Positions 49,737-57,209 of a stretch of DNA of 64,000 bases are shown piece by piece (within the stretch, counting starts at the first letter, position 1; the number at the start of each line of letters is the position of its first letter). The stretch is taken from assembly GCA_963555925.1 (NCBI GenBank), contig CAUVXJ010000011.1, positions 62,001 through 126,000 on the forward strand, read 5' to 3'. Source of the stretch: Protofrankia sp963555925 (lineage in GTDB: Bacteria; Actinomycetota; Actinomycetes; Frankiales; Frankiaceae). Made by a program: the position numbers and the translations under genes. Below the pieces are notes generated by a model. That model was not told the DNA's origin. It made no database searches and saw only the letters and a program-made list of their open reading frames with translations.

Positions 49737-51536
49737 TCAGTGCAGGCGCAGAATCTGCAGGCCGTGGTCGGCCAGCAGACTCGGCAGACGGTGGACGGTC
49801 GCGGTCGCCTTGGCACGCTGGTCGGGTGACAGGTCGGTCCAGTCGCGCAGCAGGTTGTGCTGTTTGCGGCTGTCATCACGAACCGGGGCGAAGGTCCATC
49901 CCCCACGTCGTCGCTCCGCACACCAGCGCTCGTGTTCGAACCGGGCGAGCATGTCCGTCTCGGCGGCGGTGAAGGCGAAATCGGTTGTCGGGAGGGTCAT
50001 CGGGATGACGACCGCGTTGACCGCGTTGAGTTTGGTACCGATTCCTTCGGCCTGGCTTTGGTTTGCCGCCCGCAGGTCCGCGCGTAGGGTCTCCCACGGC
50101 TGCATCGAGTCGGTGTCGCCGACTGTGGCGCCTTTTTCCTGTTCATCGACCAGGTACTGGCCGTGAATGGCGCGGGCCAGGGCCGTCAGCGTGTCATTGT
50201 GCAGCTCGCTCGGTTCCGCAGCCTCGCTCATGACTGCGAACATCCGCACCTCCCCCGGCCCGGGATCGAGTAGATGGGGATTGAGCAGGTCGCCGAGAGC
50301 GGTTCGTTGCCCGACACAGACCGTCACGGTCTGCCCGGTGCCCGCGGCACCGCGGACCATGTTCAGCCCTCTGCGCAGCGCGGCATCCTCGTCCTGGTCG
50401 CAGAGAACCAGGTGCCGTATATCTGGTATTGCCGGAGTACCTACTGTAACCGGTATGGGAATTTCCCATGGAATCGTCGCGAGATCGACGCTCTGCGCGG
50501 GCTCGTCCCTCGCCCGGGGCGCACAGTGCGCGTCGACCGGCCGGTAGCGCTGTCGAATCTCACTGAGCTGGGACGAGGCGTTCGTGTCGATGAGAACCAG
50601 CGGGAGCGGCGGACCGCCGGCACGGACCCGCCACAGCCTGGCCAGTTCCACGACGAACGCGCGACCGAACGGGCCCAGGCCGACGACCGCGATCGACGGC
50701 ACCGGATCGTCGGAACCAAGATGGGGCTCCAGGATGCGGGCGGCGAGCGTGCGCGCGGCCAGCTCTTCCGGCGTGAAGAAATCCAGCCGGAACGTCGATG
50801 CCGATGACAGCCCCACCCGGCGTGCCTTCAGCGCGAGCGCCAGTTCACCGTCGGCAAGCCGTGCATAGCACGCGAGTGGCTCGTCCCGGTCGGGTTCCTG
50901 CTCGGCGAGCGCGCCCACGGCAGCCACCGCCGCGGCGGTGGCTGCGCTGTCCGGCAGACAGGCGTACACGGTGGCCGCTCGGGGCACGCCCGCGGCACGC
51001 AGCACGGCCTGGTCCCACGCGTCGCCGATGACGACGAGCGCCGTGCTCTGGGCGAGCCCCTCGGCGCGGGCCAGGTCGGGTTCGGCGCTGATGACGACCA
51101 CTTGGACGCCTTCGGCCCGAAGGCGGTGGACGAGTGTCATCGCGAACAGGTCGTCGCCGATGACGACCGCGTGGTCCCGGGCCCGGCGGGCCGTCCGCCG
51201 GTGACGCCGGTCGGTGAGCAGGTTCCACACGGATACAGCCACGCCGTACGCGGTCGCGAGCGGAGCCAGGAAACGGGCGAACTCCAACGGCAGCGGGAAG
51301 GGGCCGCCGTTCTGCAGGGGTTCGGCACCCAACAGGAACAGCTGTGCGTCGAAGTAGACGACATCCGCGGCGGTATAGCCGCACGGCGCTGAAGCCGGTG
51401 GCGGGCACTGGTCGGCGGGTCTGCTCAGCTGCGCCAGACCCCACACACCCAGGAGCGCCGCCACCGCAAACAGAACGCAGAACGCCGGCCATAGAACACG
51501 ACCGGCCTGCCGTTGTTCTGTCTGTGTTGTCACCAC
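49737..51536 (-). CDS. TrkA-N (Rossmann) and RyR domain protein with N-terminal membrane segments
   Basis: A ~600-residue protein. N-terminal hydrophobic segment LWPAFCVLFAVAALLGVWGLAQL and a second near LEFARFLAPLATAYGVAVSV; then a Rossmann TrkA-N unit (DHAVVIGDDLFAMTLVHRLRAEGVQVVVI, VVIGDAWDQAVLRAAGV) and a second nucleotide-binding-like region (SIAVVGLGPFGRAFVVELARL). The last ~80 residues match a RyR domain (FEHERWCAERRRGGWTFAPV, then SRKQHNLLRDWTDLSP). It may sense a nucleotide and gate or signal at the membrane. GTG at 51536 is preferred over an upstream start inside a repeat. Confidence 0.78.
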   Translation of the reverse strand: MVTTQTEQRQAGRVLWPAFCVLFAVAALLGVWGLAQLSRPADQCPPPASAPCGYTAADVVYFDAQLFLLGAEPLQNGGPFPLPLEFARFLAPLATAYGVAVSVWNLLTDRRHRRTARRARDHAVVIGDDLFAMTLVHRLRAEGVQVVVISAEPDLARAEGLAQSTALVVIGDAWDQAVLRAAGVPRAATVYACLPDSAATAAAVAAVGALAEQEPDRDEPLACYARLADGELALALKARRVGLSSASTFRLDFFTPEELAARTLAARILEPHLGSDDPVPSIAVVGLGPFGRAFVVELARLWRVRAGGPPLPLVLIDTNASSQLSEIRQRYRPVDAHCAPRARDEPAQSVDLATIPWEIPIPVTVGTPAIPDIRHLVLCDQDEDAALRRGLNMVRGAAGTGQTVTVCVGQRTALGDLLNPHLLDPGPGEVRMFAVMSEAAEPSELHNDTLTALARAIHGQYLVDEQEKGATVGDTDSMQPWETLRADLRAANQSQAEGIGTKLNAVNAVVIPMTLPTTDFAFTAAETDMLARFEHERWCAERRRGGWTFAPVRDDSRKQHNLLRDWTDLSPDQRAKATATVHRLPSLLADHGLQILRLH

Positions 51537-51565
51537 AGCGACACCGTAGCGAGGAGTGCGGTCTC

Positions 51566-51620
51566 GCGATCTACGCACCCCGGCCCTGCTCCTTTATCCA
51601 CGGCCCTGTTGCCGGGCGCT
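51566..51620 (+). repeat. Palindromic-element right half (copy D)
   Basis: 55 bases match the right half of the 39130-39289 element (GCGATCTACG, CCCCGGCCC, ATCCACG, GTTGCCGGGCGCT), followed by CTTCG, a decayed target site. It lies between the RyR protein's 5' end and the DHODH gene's 3' end. Confidence 0.78.
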
Positions 51621-51661
51621 CTTCGTTCGTCCCGACGGCCTGTTCACGTCACGCTGCTGGG

Positions 51662-52612
51662 TCAGCGATCTGCTGGGTCAGCGAGCTGGTCGGTGTAATC
51701 GGCGAGGATGTCACCGAACACCCCTGCGTCGCCCTGGCGGTTCCAGAACGCGGTGGCGGCCTGAACCGCGTCCGCGCCGGCGTGCAGGAAGTCGACGACG
51801 TCGCGTCCATCGGTCACCCCGCCCACTCCGATCAGCTCGACCGCCTCGGGCAACAGACCCCGCAGCTGCCGTACCTGGCCCAGCGCCACGGGCATGAGTG
51901 CGGGTCCACCAAGCCCGGCCAACTCGACATCGATGACCGGACGGTTCGCCTGGGTCAGAGCGAGGGCGTTGGGAAAGGTGTTGACCGCGCAGACGAACCG
52001 CGGCCCGGACGGCTCGCGGGACAGCGTCCCGACGAGATCGGCGAGTTCGGCCAGGCCGGCCGGGTCCGAGAACGGCGAAATCTTGATGCCGAAGGGCACT
52101 GGCCGATGCTTGCCTGGACGCGTGCCGACGAGGGCTTCGAGTGCCTGGCCGACCTGGATGCAGATGGATCTGGTCTGACCGCTGTCAAAGCAGGCGATGC
52201 GTTTCTGCGTGCCGCCGTCCCACACGTTCGGGCAGGCCAGGTTGAGTTCGATGATATCGGCGCCGGTCAACGCCACATCATGCGCCGCGCGGGCGTATTC
52301 CGGTGCGCTGAATCCCGCGATGCTGACGATCAGCGGCTTGCCGGCGTCGTGCGCGAACGACACCATTTTCGGCAGGTGCTCACGATAATATTCAAGCCCC
52401 GGGTTCGGTAGGCCGAGCGCATTGAGCGAGAAGAAATCCCCGGTATGGTAGACATTACCACCGTTGCCGGTGCGGGCCTGTTGGGTGATGGAACCGACGA
52501 CGACCGCCGCCACCGCGGATCGGGCCAGTGTTTCGACCTCGTCGAGGCTCTTGCAGGTACCGGCGGCGTTCATGAGCGGATGCTCAAGCTCGATGCCGCA
52601 GAGGGTGGTCAT
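51662..52612 (-). CDS. Dihydroorotate dehydrogenase-like FMN enzyme (class 1)
   Basis: A ~316-residue TIM barrel: MTTLCGIELEHPLMNAAGTC (FMN loop), VVGSITQQARTGN, NALGLPNPGLEYYREHL, PLIVSIAGFS, IIELNLACPNVWDGGTQK, PFGIKISPFSDPAGL, VNTFPNALA and LIGVGGVTDGRDVVDFLHAGADAVQAATAFW. These match class 1 dihydroorotate dehydrogenases and related dihydropyrimidine dehydrogenases. Whether it serves pyrimidine synthesis is uncertain, since no other pyr gene is near. ATG at 52612 has GGAAGAG upstream. Confidence 0.85.
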   Translation of the reverse strand: MTTLCGIELEHPLMNAAGTCKSLDEVETLARSAVAAVVVGSITQQARTGNGGNVYHTGDFFSLNALGLPNPGLEYYREHLPKMVSFAHDAGKPLIVSIAGFSAPEYARAAHDVALTGADIIELNLACPNVWDGGTQKRIACFDSGQTRSICIQVGQALEALVGTRPGKHRPVPFGIKISPFSDPAGLAELADLVGTLSREPSGPRFVCAVNTFPNALALTQANRPVIDVELAGLGGPALMPVALGQVRQLRGLLPEAVELIGVGGVTDGRDVVDFLHAGADAVQAATAFWNRQGDAGVFGDILADYTDQLADPADR

Positions 52613-52821
52613 GATGACAGTCTTCTCTTCCTGATGCGCGCCCGCCCGGTTACCCTCCACCGGGTGCCGTAGGTAGTGACTCCGGCGCCTTCTGTCTTCG
52701 GCGGAGAGCTGTGCATGACCGGCATTCGATGCCGGGCGCGGGTTTACTTCGCCGGGGGCTGTCGATGAAGACAGGGCGGGCCATGGACCGGCCGGCGCCG
52801 GATCGAAGGAGAGGGCTGACG

Positions 52822-53064
52822 ATGACGAGCGGCGGAACGGAATTCAGCGACGTTGCCTATGATTTGATTTCCGTGCAGTACCACGCCCTGCGGGGTTGCC
52901 ACGAATATGAACGATTTGCCCGGGACGCGGAGAACGACGACCAGCGGGATATCGCCGGATTCTTCCGCGATATCATGAAGCAGGACGCCGAGCGCGCGGC
53001 GGCCTGCCACCGCTACCTGTCGCGGCTGTCGGGCAGGTCCCCGGCCGGCTCGGGCGTCCGTTGA
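52822..53064 (+). CDS. Small ferritin-like/helical protein
   Basis: An 80-residue, almost all-helical protein: FSDVAYDLISVQYHALRGCHEYERFARDAENDDQ, then IAGFFRDIMKQDAERAAACHRYL. The pattern of Glu/His in two helices resembles half of a ferritin-like bundle and similar small actinobacterial proteins, so a metal-binding dimer is possible. ATG at 52822 follows AAGGAGAGG. It stands alone, convergent with the DUF2795 gene. Confidence 0.65.
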   Translation: MTSGGTEFSDVAYDLISVQYHALRGCHEYERFARDAENDDQRDIAGFFRDIMKQDAERAAACHRYLSRLSGRSPAGSGVR

Positions 53065-53116
53065 GGCTTGTCGCCAGGAAGGCTCGTTGCCAGCGGGCCG
53101 ACCGGGGGTGGGTTGA

Positions 53117-53539
53117 TCAGAAGCGGACGGTTTCGACGTCCTCGCCTCCGTGTAGCGCCCGCCAGAGATCGCCAACCGAGTTGTACCGCTGCCGTTTGGG
53201 CAAGGTGAGGAGCGAATTGACCAGCTGGTCCGGGGCGTTGCGGCTGCGCAGGCTGTGCATGAGCTGAGCCGCGCGAGCGGGGAAGTCGTGCCGATCGAAC
53301 CACCGCGCGAGCTCGGCTCGGGCATCCGCGGCCGTGTTTGCGCCGGCGGTGCGATCGGCGCCTGAGGTGTCCGGCATGAGGGCCACCTGAGGCTGGTCCT
53401 CTCCCGGAGGTTCTGCGGAGCGCCACTCCTCGGTGCGAGTCTCCCGGCGTGCCCGGACGATCCCGTCCACCTCGTGGGCAAGGTTGTCGTCCCTGATCGG
53501 ACCGTGTTTGGTGCTTCCGCGCTGCATAGGCTTGGTCAA
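53117..53539 (-). CDS. DUF2795-containing protein
   Basis: A 140-residue protein. The N-terminus (MQRGSTKHGPIRDDNLAHEVDGIV) and the middle linker (EEWRSAEPPGEDQP) are typical of actinobacterial DUF2795 proteins. The C-terminal DUF2795-like part reads LARWFDRHDFPARAAQLMHSL, NAPDQLVNSLLTLPKRQRYNSVGDLWRAL. No function is known. The start TTG or ATG near 53539 sits beside a repeat half copy. Confidence 0.72.
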   Translation of the reverse strand: MTKPMQRGSTKHGPIRDDNLAHEVDGIVRARRETRTEEWRSAEPPGEDQPQVALMPDTSGADRTAGANTAADARAELARWFDRHDFPARAAQLMHSLRSRNAPDQLVNSLLTLPKRQRYNSVGDLWRALHGGEDVETVRF

Positions 53540-53560
53540 CTCCTCTTCGCTGCCGACCGG

Positions 53561-53588
53561 TCCACGCCCCTGTTGCCGGGCGCTCTTA
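53561..53588 (+). repeat. Palindromic-element right end abutting a stop codon (copy E)
   Basis: TCCACGCCCCTGTTGCC then GGGCGCT match the right end of the 39130 element. The following CTTAT holds the TAA stop codon (on the minus strand) of the proline-rich gene at 53586. Confidence 0.75.
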
Positions 53589-53960
53589 TCGACTGATTCT
53601 GATCAACCTGCCGCCGATCGCCGGGTCGTCCGGAGATGGATTCATGTCGATGGTCGTGCCGGGGGCCGTACCGAGGCCGCACGGCGACCGGGGATCGGGG
53701 ACCGGTGGAGGCAGATCAGATCCTGGTAGGGGGCCGGGAACGTCCGGTCCTGGCTCGCGTCCCGGTATGTCGGGTGCTGGGCCGGGATCGGGGATGTCGG
53801 GCCCCGGTATGGGCGTGTCCGGCCAGGGGCCAGGCTTCGGGACGTCCGGCCCGGGTGTCGGTTCTGGTCCCGGCGTCGGGTCGAGCGGTGTCGGGTCGAG
53901 CGGCGTCGGCGCGAGTGCGCTCCGTACCAGACCGTCGCCGTACACCACGACCATGGTCAC
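53586..53960 (-). CDS. Proline-rich low-complexity protein
   Basis: A ~124-residue protein with a short conserved-looking start (VTMVVVYGDGLVRSALAPTPL), a long Pro/Asp/Gly repeat tract (TPGPEPTPGPDVPKPGP and similar) and a short end (DPAIGGRLIRISR). GTG at 53960 has GGGAGG seven bases upstream, the best reason to believe the frame. No domain is recognised. The opposite strand also has an open frame but lacks a ribosome site. Confidence 0.5.
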   Translation of the reverse strand: MTMVVVYGDGLVRSALAPTPLDPTPLDPTPGPEPTPGPDVPKPGPWPDTPIPGPDIPDPGPAPDIPGREPGPDVPGPLPGSDLPPPVPDPRSPCGLGTAPGTTIDMNPSPDDPAIGGRLIRISR

Positions 53961-54498
53961 GATGCGTCCTCCCTTCACGATTCGTCCTCCTTGTTGAGGC
54001 GACCGGAGGTTGGTCACGTGGGTCGTGTTGACTCCTCCCACCTTCCACGGAAACGACACTTTGAATCACCTGACCCATAGAGCGACCGGCAAGTAGGGGA
54101 CGCGGCGTCGCGGGGCCGGGGCACGCACCCCAGCCCCGCTCCTTCATCCACACCCCTATTGCCGGTCGCTCATAGTGGTTAAAATCTTGTGCCCCGTAAG
54201 CGATGTCCGGGTAGGGGCGCATGAAAAGGTCGCCCTTCGAGGTGTGCCGAGCATGGTCGAGGGGGATGGGAAGGACAGGACGGCGCCGACGGTCGCACGC
54301 TGGTGGTGGCTTCCTTCGCGTCCGGAGAAACCCGGGCCGTACCCGTTGGTCGGGCTTATTCGGTATCGACCAATATAGCGATCTTCAATCATATTTAGAC
54401 CATATTTCACCCACAACATGACGGGCTGGTCGTCGGAGGTCTCGAGTCGTGACGTTCGGGACGCTGACCAGGGGTCCAGACCCGGGAGGTGAGCGTCG
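53961..54498. other. Non-coding region with a complete palindromic element
   Basis: 538 bp between divergent genes. It contains palindromic element copy B (54076-54175) and, after ~54360, an AT-rich stretch (with CTTCAATCATATTTAGACC) likely to hold the promoter of the CBS-domain gene. No gene was recognised; open frames here overlap in many directions and lack ribosome sites. Confidence 0.5.
54076..54175. mobile_element. MITE-like palindromic element with 5-bp target duplication (copy B)
   Basis: A 90-bp element (54081-54170) flanked by CATAG on both sides. Terminal inverted repeat AGCGACCGGCAA(G)TAGGGG at the left pairs with CCCCTATTGCCGGTCGCT at the right. Compared with copy A, both arms carry the same C-to-A change (GCGACC instead of GCGCCC), and ~70 bp of the interior are missing. 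The distinct target duplication shows an independent insertion. Confidence 0.87.
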
Positions 54499-55272
54499 AT
54501 GACGGACGTACTCAGCGTCGTCAGCGCACCGCCGGTAACGGTGGAGCGGACCAGGACGATTCGGGACGCGGCGCAGGAGATGGACCGCCACGGGGTGGGT
54601 GCCCTTCTCGTCACGGACCATGAGCGTCTGGTCGGAATTGTGACTGATCGGGATATCGTGTTGCGCGGTCTCGCCCGTGACATCCCGGTGGAGACCTCTG
54701 TCGGGCAGGTGATGACGACCGACGTCCTCACCTTGTCGGTGGGTGTGGAACTGGCGCGTGCGTACGAGGTGTTCCGAGACCATGCTCTGCGCCGGCTGCC
54801 GGTCCTTGACGGCGACCAGATCGTCGGCGTTCTGTCCGTCGACGATCTCCTGATTCGGGACGCGCGGCGGATCGAGGATCTGATCCGGCCGCTCGCCCAG
54901 GAGGTCATCGCCCGCCATCGCCGGACCCCGGTCGCTGGGGTGGGCGCAGGCGCTTACGGCGGTGACAGCGCCACCACCGCATCGCGTCGGCTGGTCCGGG
55001 CACACCCGGGTGACACGCTGGTCATTCACGGGCGGACGCTGGGTCGGCCGGACAGGTTCGGCGAGATCATCGAAGTGCGATCCCCGTCCGGTGATCCGCC
55101 GTTCCTGGTCAGTTGGTCTGACTCGGAGCACGTCACCTTCACCTACCCCGGTCCCGATGCTGAGGTGCGTCCGCGTGTCCCCGAGGAGGCTGCCGCCACC
55201 GGTGGTCAGGCCGCTAGTGGTCGCGGTCGCGATCGCAGTACCGGCAGCGGTAACGGTGACGGCAGGGGGTGA
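54499..55272 (+). CDS. CBS-domain pair with DUF1918 domain
   Basis: A 257-residue protein. Residues ~10-125 form two CBS motifs (APPVTVERTRTIRDAAQEMDRHGVGALLV, GIVTDRDIVLRGL; then VMTTDVLTLSVG, LRRLPVLDGDQIVGVLSVDDLL) that usually bind adenine nucleotides. Residues ~165-225 (VRAHPGDTLVIHGRTLGRPDRFGEIIEV, PPFLVSWSDSEHVTFTYPG) are a DUF1918 unit. The end is Gly/Ser/Arg-rich. ATG at 54499 follows GGGAGG. It overlaps the phosphoribosyltransferase gene by four bases. Similar genes occur in mycobacterial dormancy regulons. Confidence 0.85.
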   Translation: MTDVLSVVSAPPVTVERTRTIRDAAQEMDRHGVGALLVTDHERLVGIVTDRDIVLRGLARDIPVETSVGQVMTTDVLTLSVGVELARAYEVFRDHALRRLPVLDGDQIVGVLSVDDLLIRDARRIEDLIRPLAQEVIARHRRTPVAGVGAGAYGGDSATTASRRLVRAHPGDTLVIHGRTLGRPDRFGEIIEVRSPSGDPPFLVSWSDSEHVTFTYPGPDAEVRPRVPEEAAATGGQAASGRGRDRSTGSGNGDGRG

Positions 55273-55919
55273 CGGTGCCCGAATTGTTCGTTGACCGACG
55301 GTCGGCCGGCCGGGCTCTGGCCGAGTCCCTGGCCGGCCACACCGACCGCGGTGATGTCATCGTCCTCGCCCTGCCTCGGGGGGGAGTGCCGGTCGCCTTC
55401 GAGGTCGCCCAGCGGTTGCGGGCGCCCATGGACGTCTTCCTCGTCCGCAAGCTCGGTGCGCCCGGTCATGCCGAGCTTGCGATGGGGGCACTGGCAACCG
55501 GTGGGACGCTGGTACGCAACGACCAGGTGATTCGCGGTCTCGGTATCGGCGAGGAGATGATCGACCGGGTGGTGGACGCCGAGCGCCGTGAGCTTGACCG
55601 GCGGGAACATGCCTACCGCGACGACCGGGCACCCCTCGACGTCACTGGTCGTGTCGTCCTGCTGGTCGATGACGGTATGGCCACCGGGGCCACGATGCGC
55701 GCCGCGATCGACGCGGTCCGCCGGCACAGGCCGGCCCGAGTGATCGTGGCTGTTCCGGTCGCCTCCGAGCGTGCCTGCCAGCAGATGCGGCTCATCGCGG
55801 ACGGGGTCGTCTGTCTCAGCACGCCGTCGACCTTCTTCGCTGTCGGTCAGTACTACGCCGACTTCGCCCAGACGACCGACGATGAGGTCCGCGAGCTGCT
55901 CGGTCTCGCTCTGGCTTGA
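55269..55919 (+). CDS. Phosphoribosyltransferase family protein
   Basis: A 216-residue type I PRTase-fold protein. The PRPP loop is VLLVDDGMATGATMRAAIDAV; other features are VIVLALPRGGVPVAFEVAQRL, DVFLVRKLGAPGHAELAMGAL and the end VCLSTPSTFFAVGQYYADF. It resembles the putative PRTases of mycobacterial dormancy gene groups (Rv0571c type). Its substrate is unknown. The GTG start overlaps the CBS gene's stop (GTGA). Confidence 0.86.
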   Translation: MTVPELFVDRRSAGRALAESLAGHTDRGDVIVLALPRGGVPVAFEVAQRLRAPMDVFLVRKLGAPGHAELAMGALATGGTLVRNDQVIRGLGIGEEMIDRVVDAERRELDRREHAYRDDRAPLDVTGRVVLLVDDGMATGATMRAAIDAVRRHRPARVIVAVPVASERACQQMRLIADGVVCLSTPSTFFAVGQYYADFAQTTDDEVRELLGLALA

Positions 55920-56007
55920 TGCCTGTGCCGATCCTGCCGGCGGCGCGCGGATGCTCGTCCGCGCCCGTTGGCATATCGCTGGTCGTCCTCGTCAGCGCTG
56001 GTCCTCG

Positions 56008-57000
56008 TCAGCGCTGGGCGAACTGCGACTCGGTCGATTGAACCGTCGTCGGGCTGAGCGTGATGCCGGAGTTGACGATCTGCTGACCGTAGATGTCGGT
56101 CACCCGGACGGTGAACGGGCCCGCACCCAGGCCGTTCGGCGCGAGGAAGTAGTTGTACTGTTCGCGCGGCAGTCTCTGCCAGGTCCCATTGACACTGATC
56201 TCGAGCGAGACCACCGGGTTGCGGTGGTTGCGCGGTTGGATGGCCAGCCAGTAGGCGGATGATCCTTCCTTGATCCGGTACTGCAGATTGCCGATGTTCG
56301 TCGGGCTGATCAGCTGCCATGAGATCGTGACCCGCCCGGCCACCGGGTCGGCGATGGCGGCGAACGCCTCCGGGCTGAAGTCGATGTCACCCGGCTTGCA
56401 CTCGGGGCAGCGGTCGACGATTTTCACCACGACGGTGCCGCGGGGGCCGGTGGCGCGGATGTAGCCGCCGCACATCCGCGCGTTTTCGTAGTCGGCCTCG
56501 TTGAGAGCCGCATACGCGTGGGATGCCTCCAGGCCGGCGCCCTCATAGAGGCAGTTCCCCGTGCCGGCGCCGAGTGTGTAGAACGTGCCATCGCCGGTGT
56601 AGGTGACGCCGGGCCTGATCCGGCCGGGAGTCACCGGTGTCGTCGCCTGCCCCGGTGACTGCGTTGCCGGTCGCGTGGCAGCCGCGCTCCCTCCCGGCTT
56701 CGCGGTCGGGGTACCGGATCGGGTCGTGGGCGCCGGTGACATCTGGGTTGCCGTGGTCGCCGATGTCGGCGCGGATGACGATGCGGGCTGGGTGCTCGCA
56801 GGCGCGGGTCGCGGATCACCGGGTGCAGCCGGGGCCTGCGCAGCCGTCGTGGTGATGGGTACCGGCTGGCCGGTGAGCTCGGTCGGCTGGCAGCTGGTGA
56901 TGATGCTGAGCACGGCCGCGGTACCGGTGAGCACGGCAACGGCGGAATACCAGTGCAACCGCGCTGGCAGCGATTGTGTTACCCGGCGGTGGCGTGGCAT
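56008..57000 (-). CDS. Bacterial expansin-like lipoprotein
   Basis: A ~330-residue secreted protein. A signal segment ends in a lipobox-like IITSC, followed by a ~90-residue Ala/Pro/Thr/Ser linker. The expansin D1 domain has GDGTFYTLGAGTGNCLYEG, ALNEADYENARMCGGYIRATGP, VVKIVDRCPECKPGDIDFSPEAFAAI (catalytic-type Asp) and VTISWQLI. The D2 domain follows, with YRIKEGSSAYWLAIQPRNHRNPVVSLEI and PNGLGAGPFTVRVTD. Expansins loosen plant-type cell walls. ATG at 57000 is chosen; TTG at 57030 has a GGAGGGG upstream and is an alternative. Confidence 0.84.
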   Translation of the reverse strand: MPRHRRVTQSLPARLHWYSAVAVLTGTAAVLSIITSCQPTELTGQPVPITTTAAQAPAAPGDPRPAPASTQPASSSAPTSATTATQMSPAPTTRSGTPTAKPGGSAAATRPATQSPGQATTPVTPGRIRPGVTYTGDGTFYTLGAGTGNCLYEGAGLEASHAYAALNEADYENARMCGGYIRATGPRGTVVVKIVDRCPECKPGDIDFSPEAFAAIADPVAGRVTISWQLISPTNIGNLQYRIKEGSSAYWLAIQPRNHRNPVVSLEISVNGTWQRLPREQYNYFLAPNGLGAGPFTVRVTDIYGQQIVNSGITLSPTTVQSTESQFAQR

Positions 57001-57209
57001 GGATGTGCCGGCAGGTGGTGACTGGGTCAAGACCCCTCCGTGGCCATGGACGGGAAGTACGACGCCCCGTCGCTGCGATCCCCACCCAGCGCCACGAACC
57101 ATAGCTGGGTGGATTCCGCCCAGTCCATACCGTTTGCGTCACTTTTACCTTAGGAGTTTATCTGTAGCTTTTCTGTTGATTTCCCGTTGGTGAACGATCT
57201 TTGATCGGC

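Noticed and set aside
53644..53997. Gly/Ser-rich protein on the plus strand
   Set aside because: The minus-strand frame has a strong ribosome site and a plausible start; the plus-strand frame has none.
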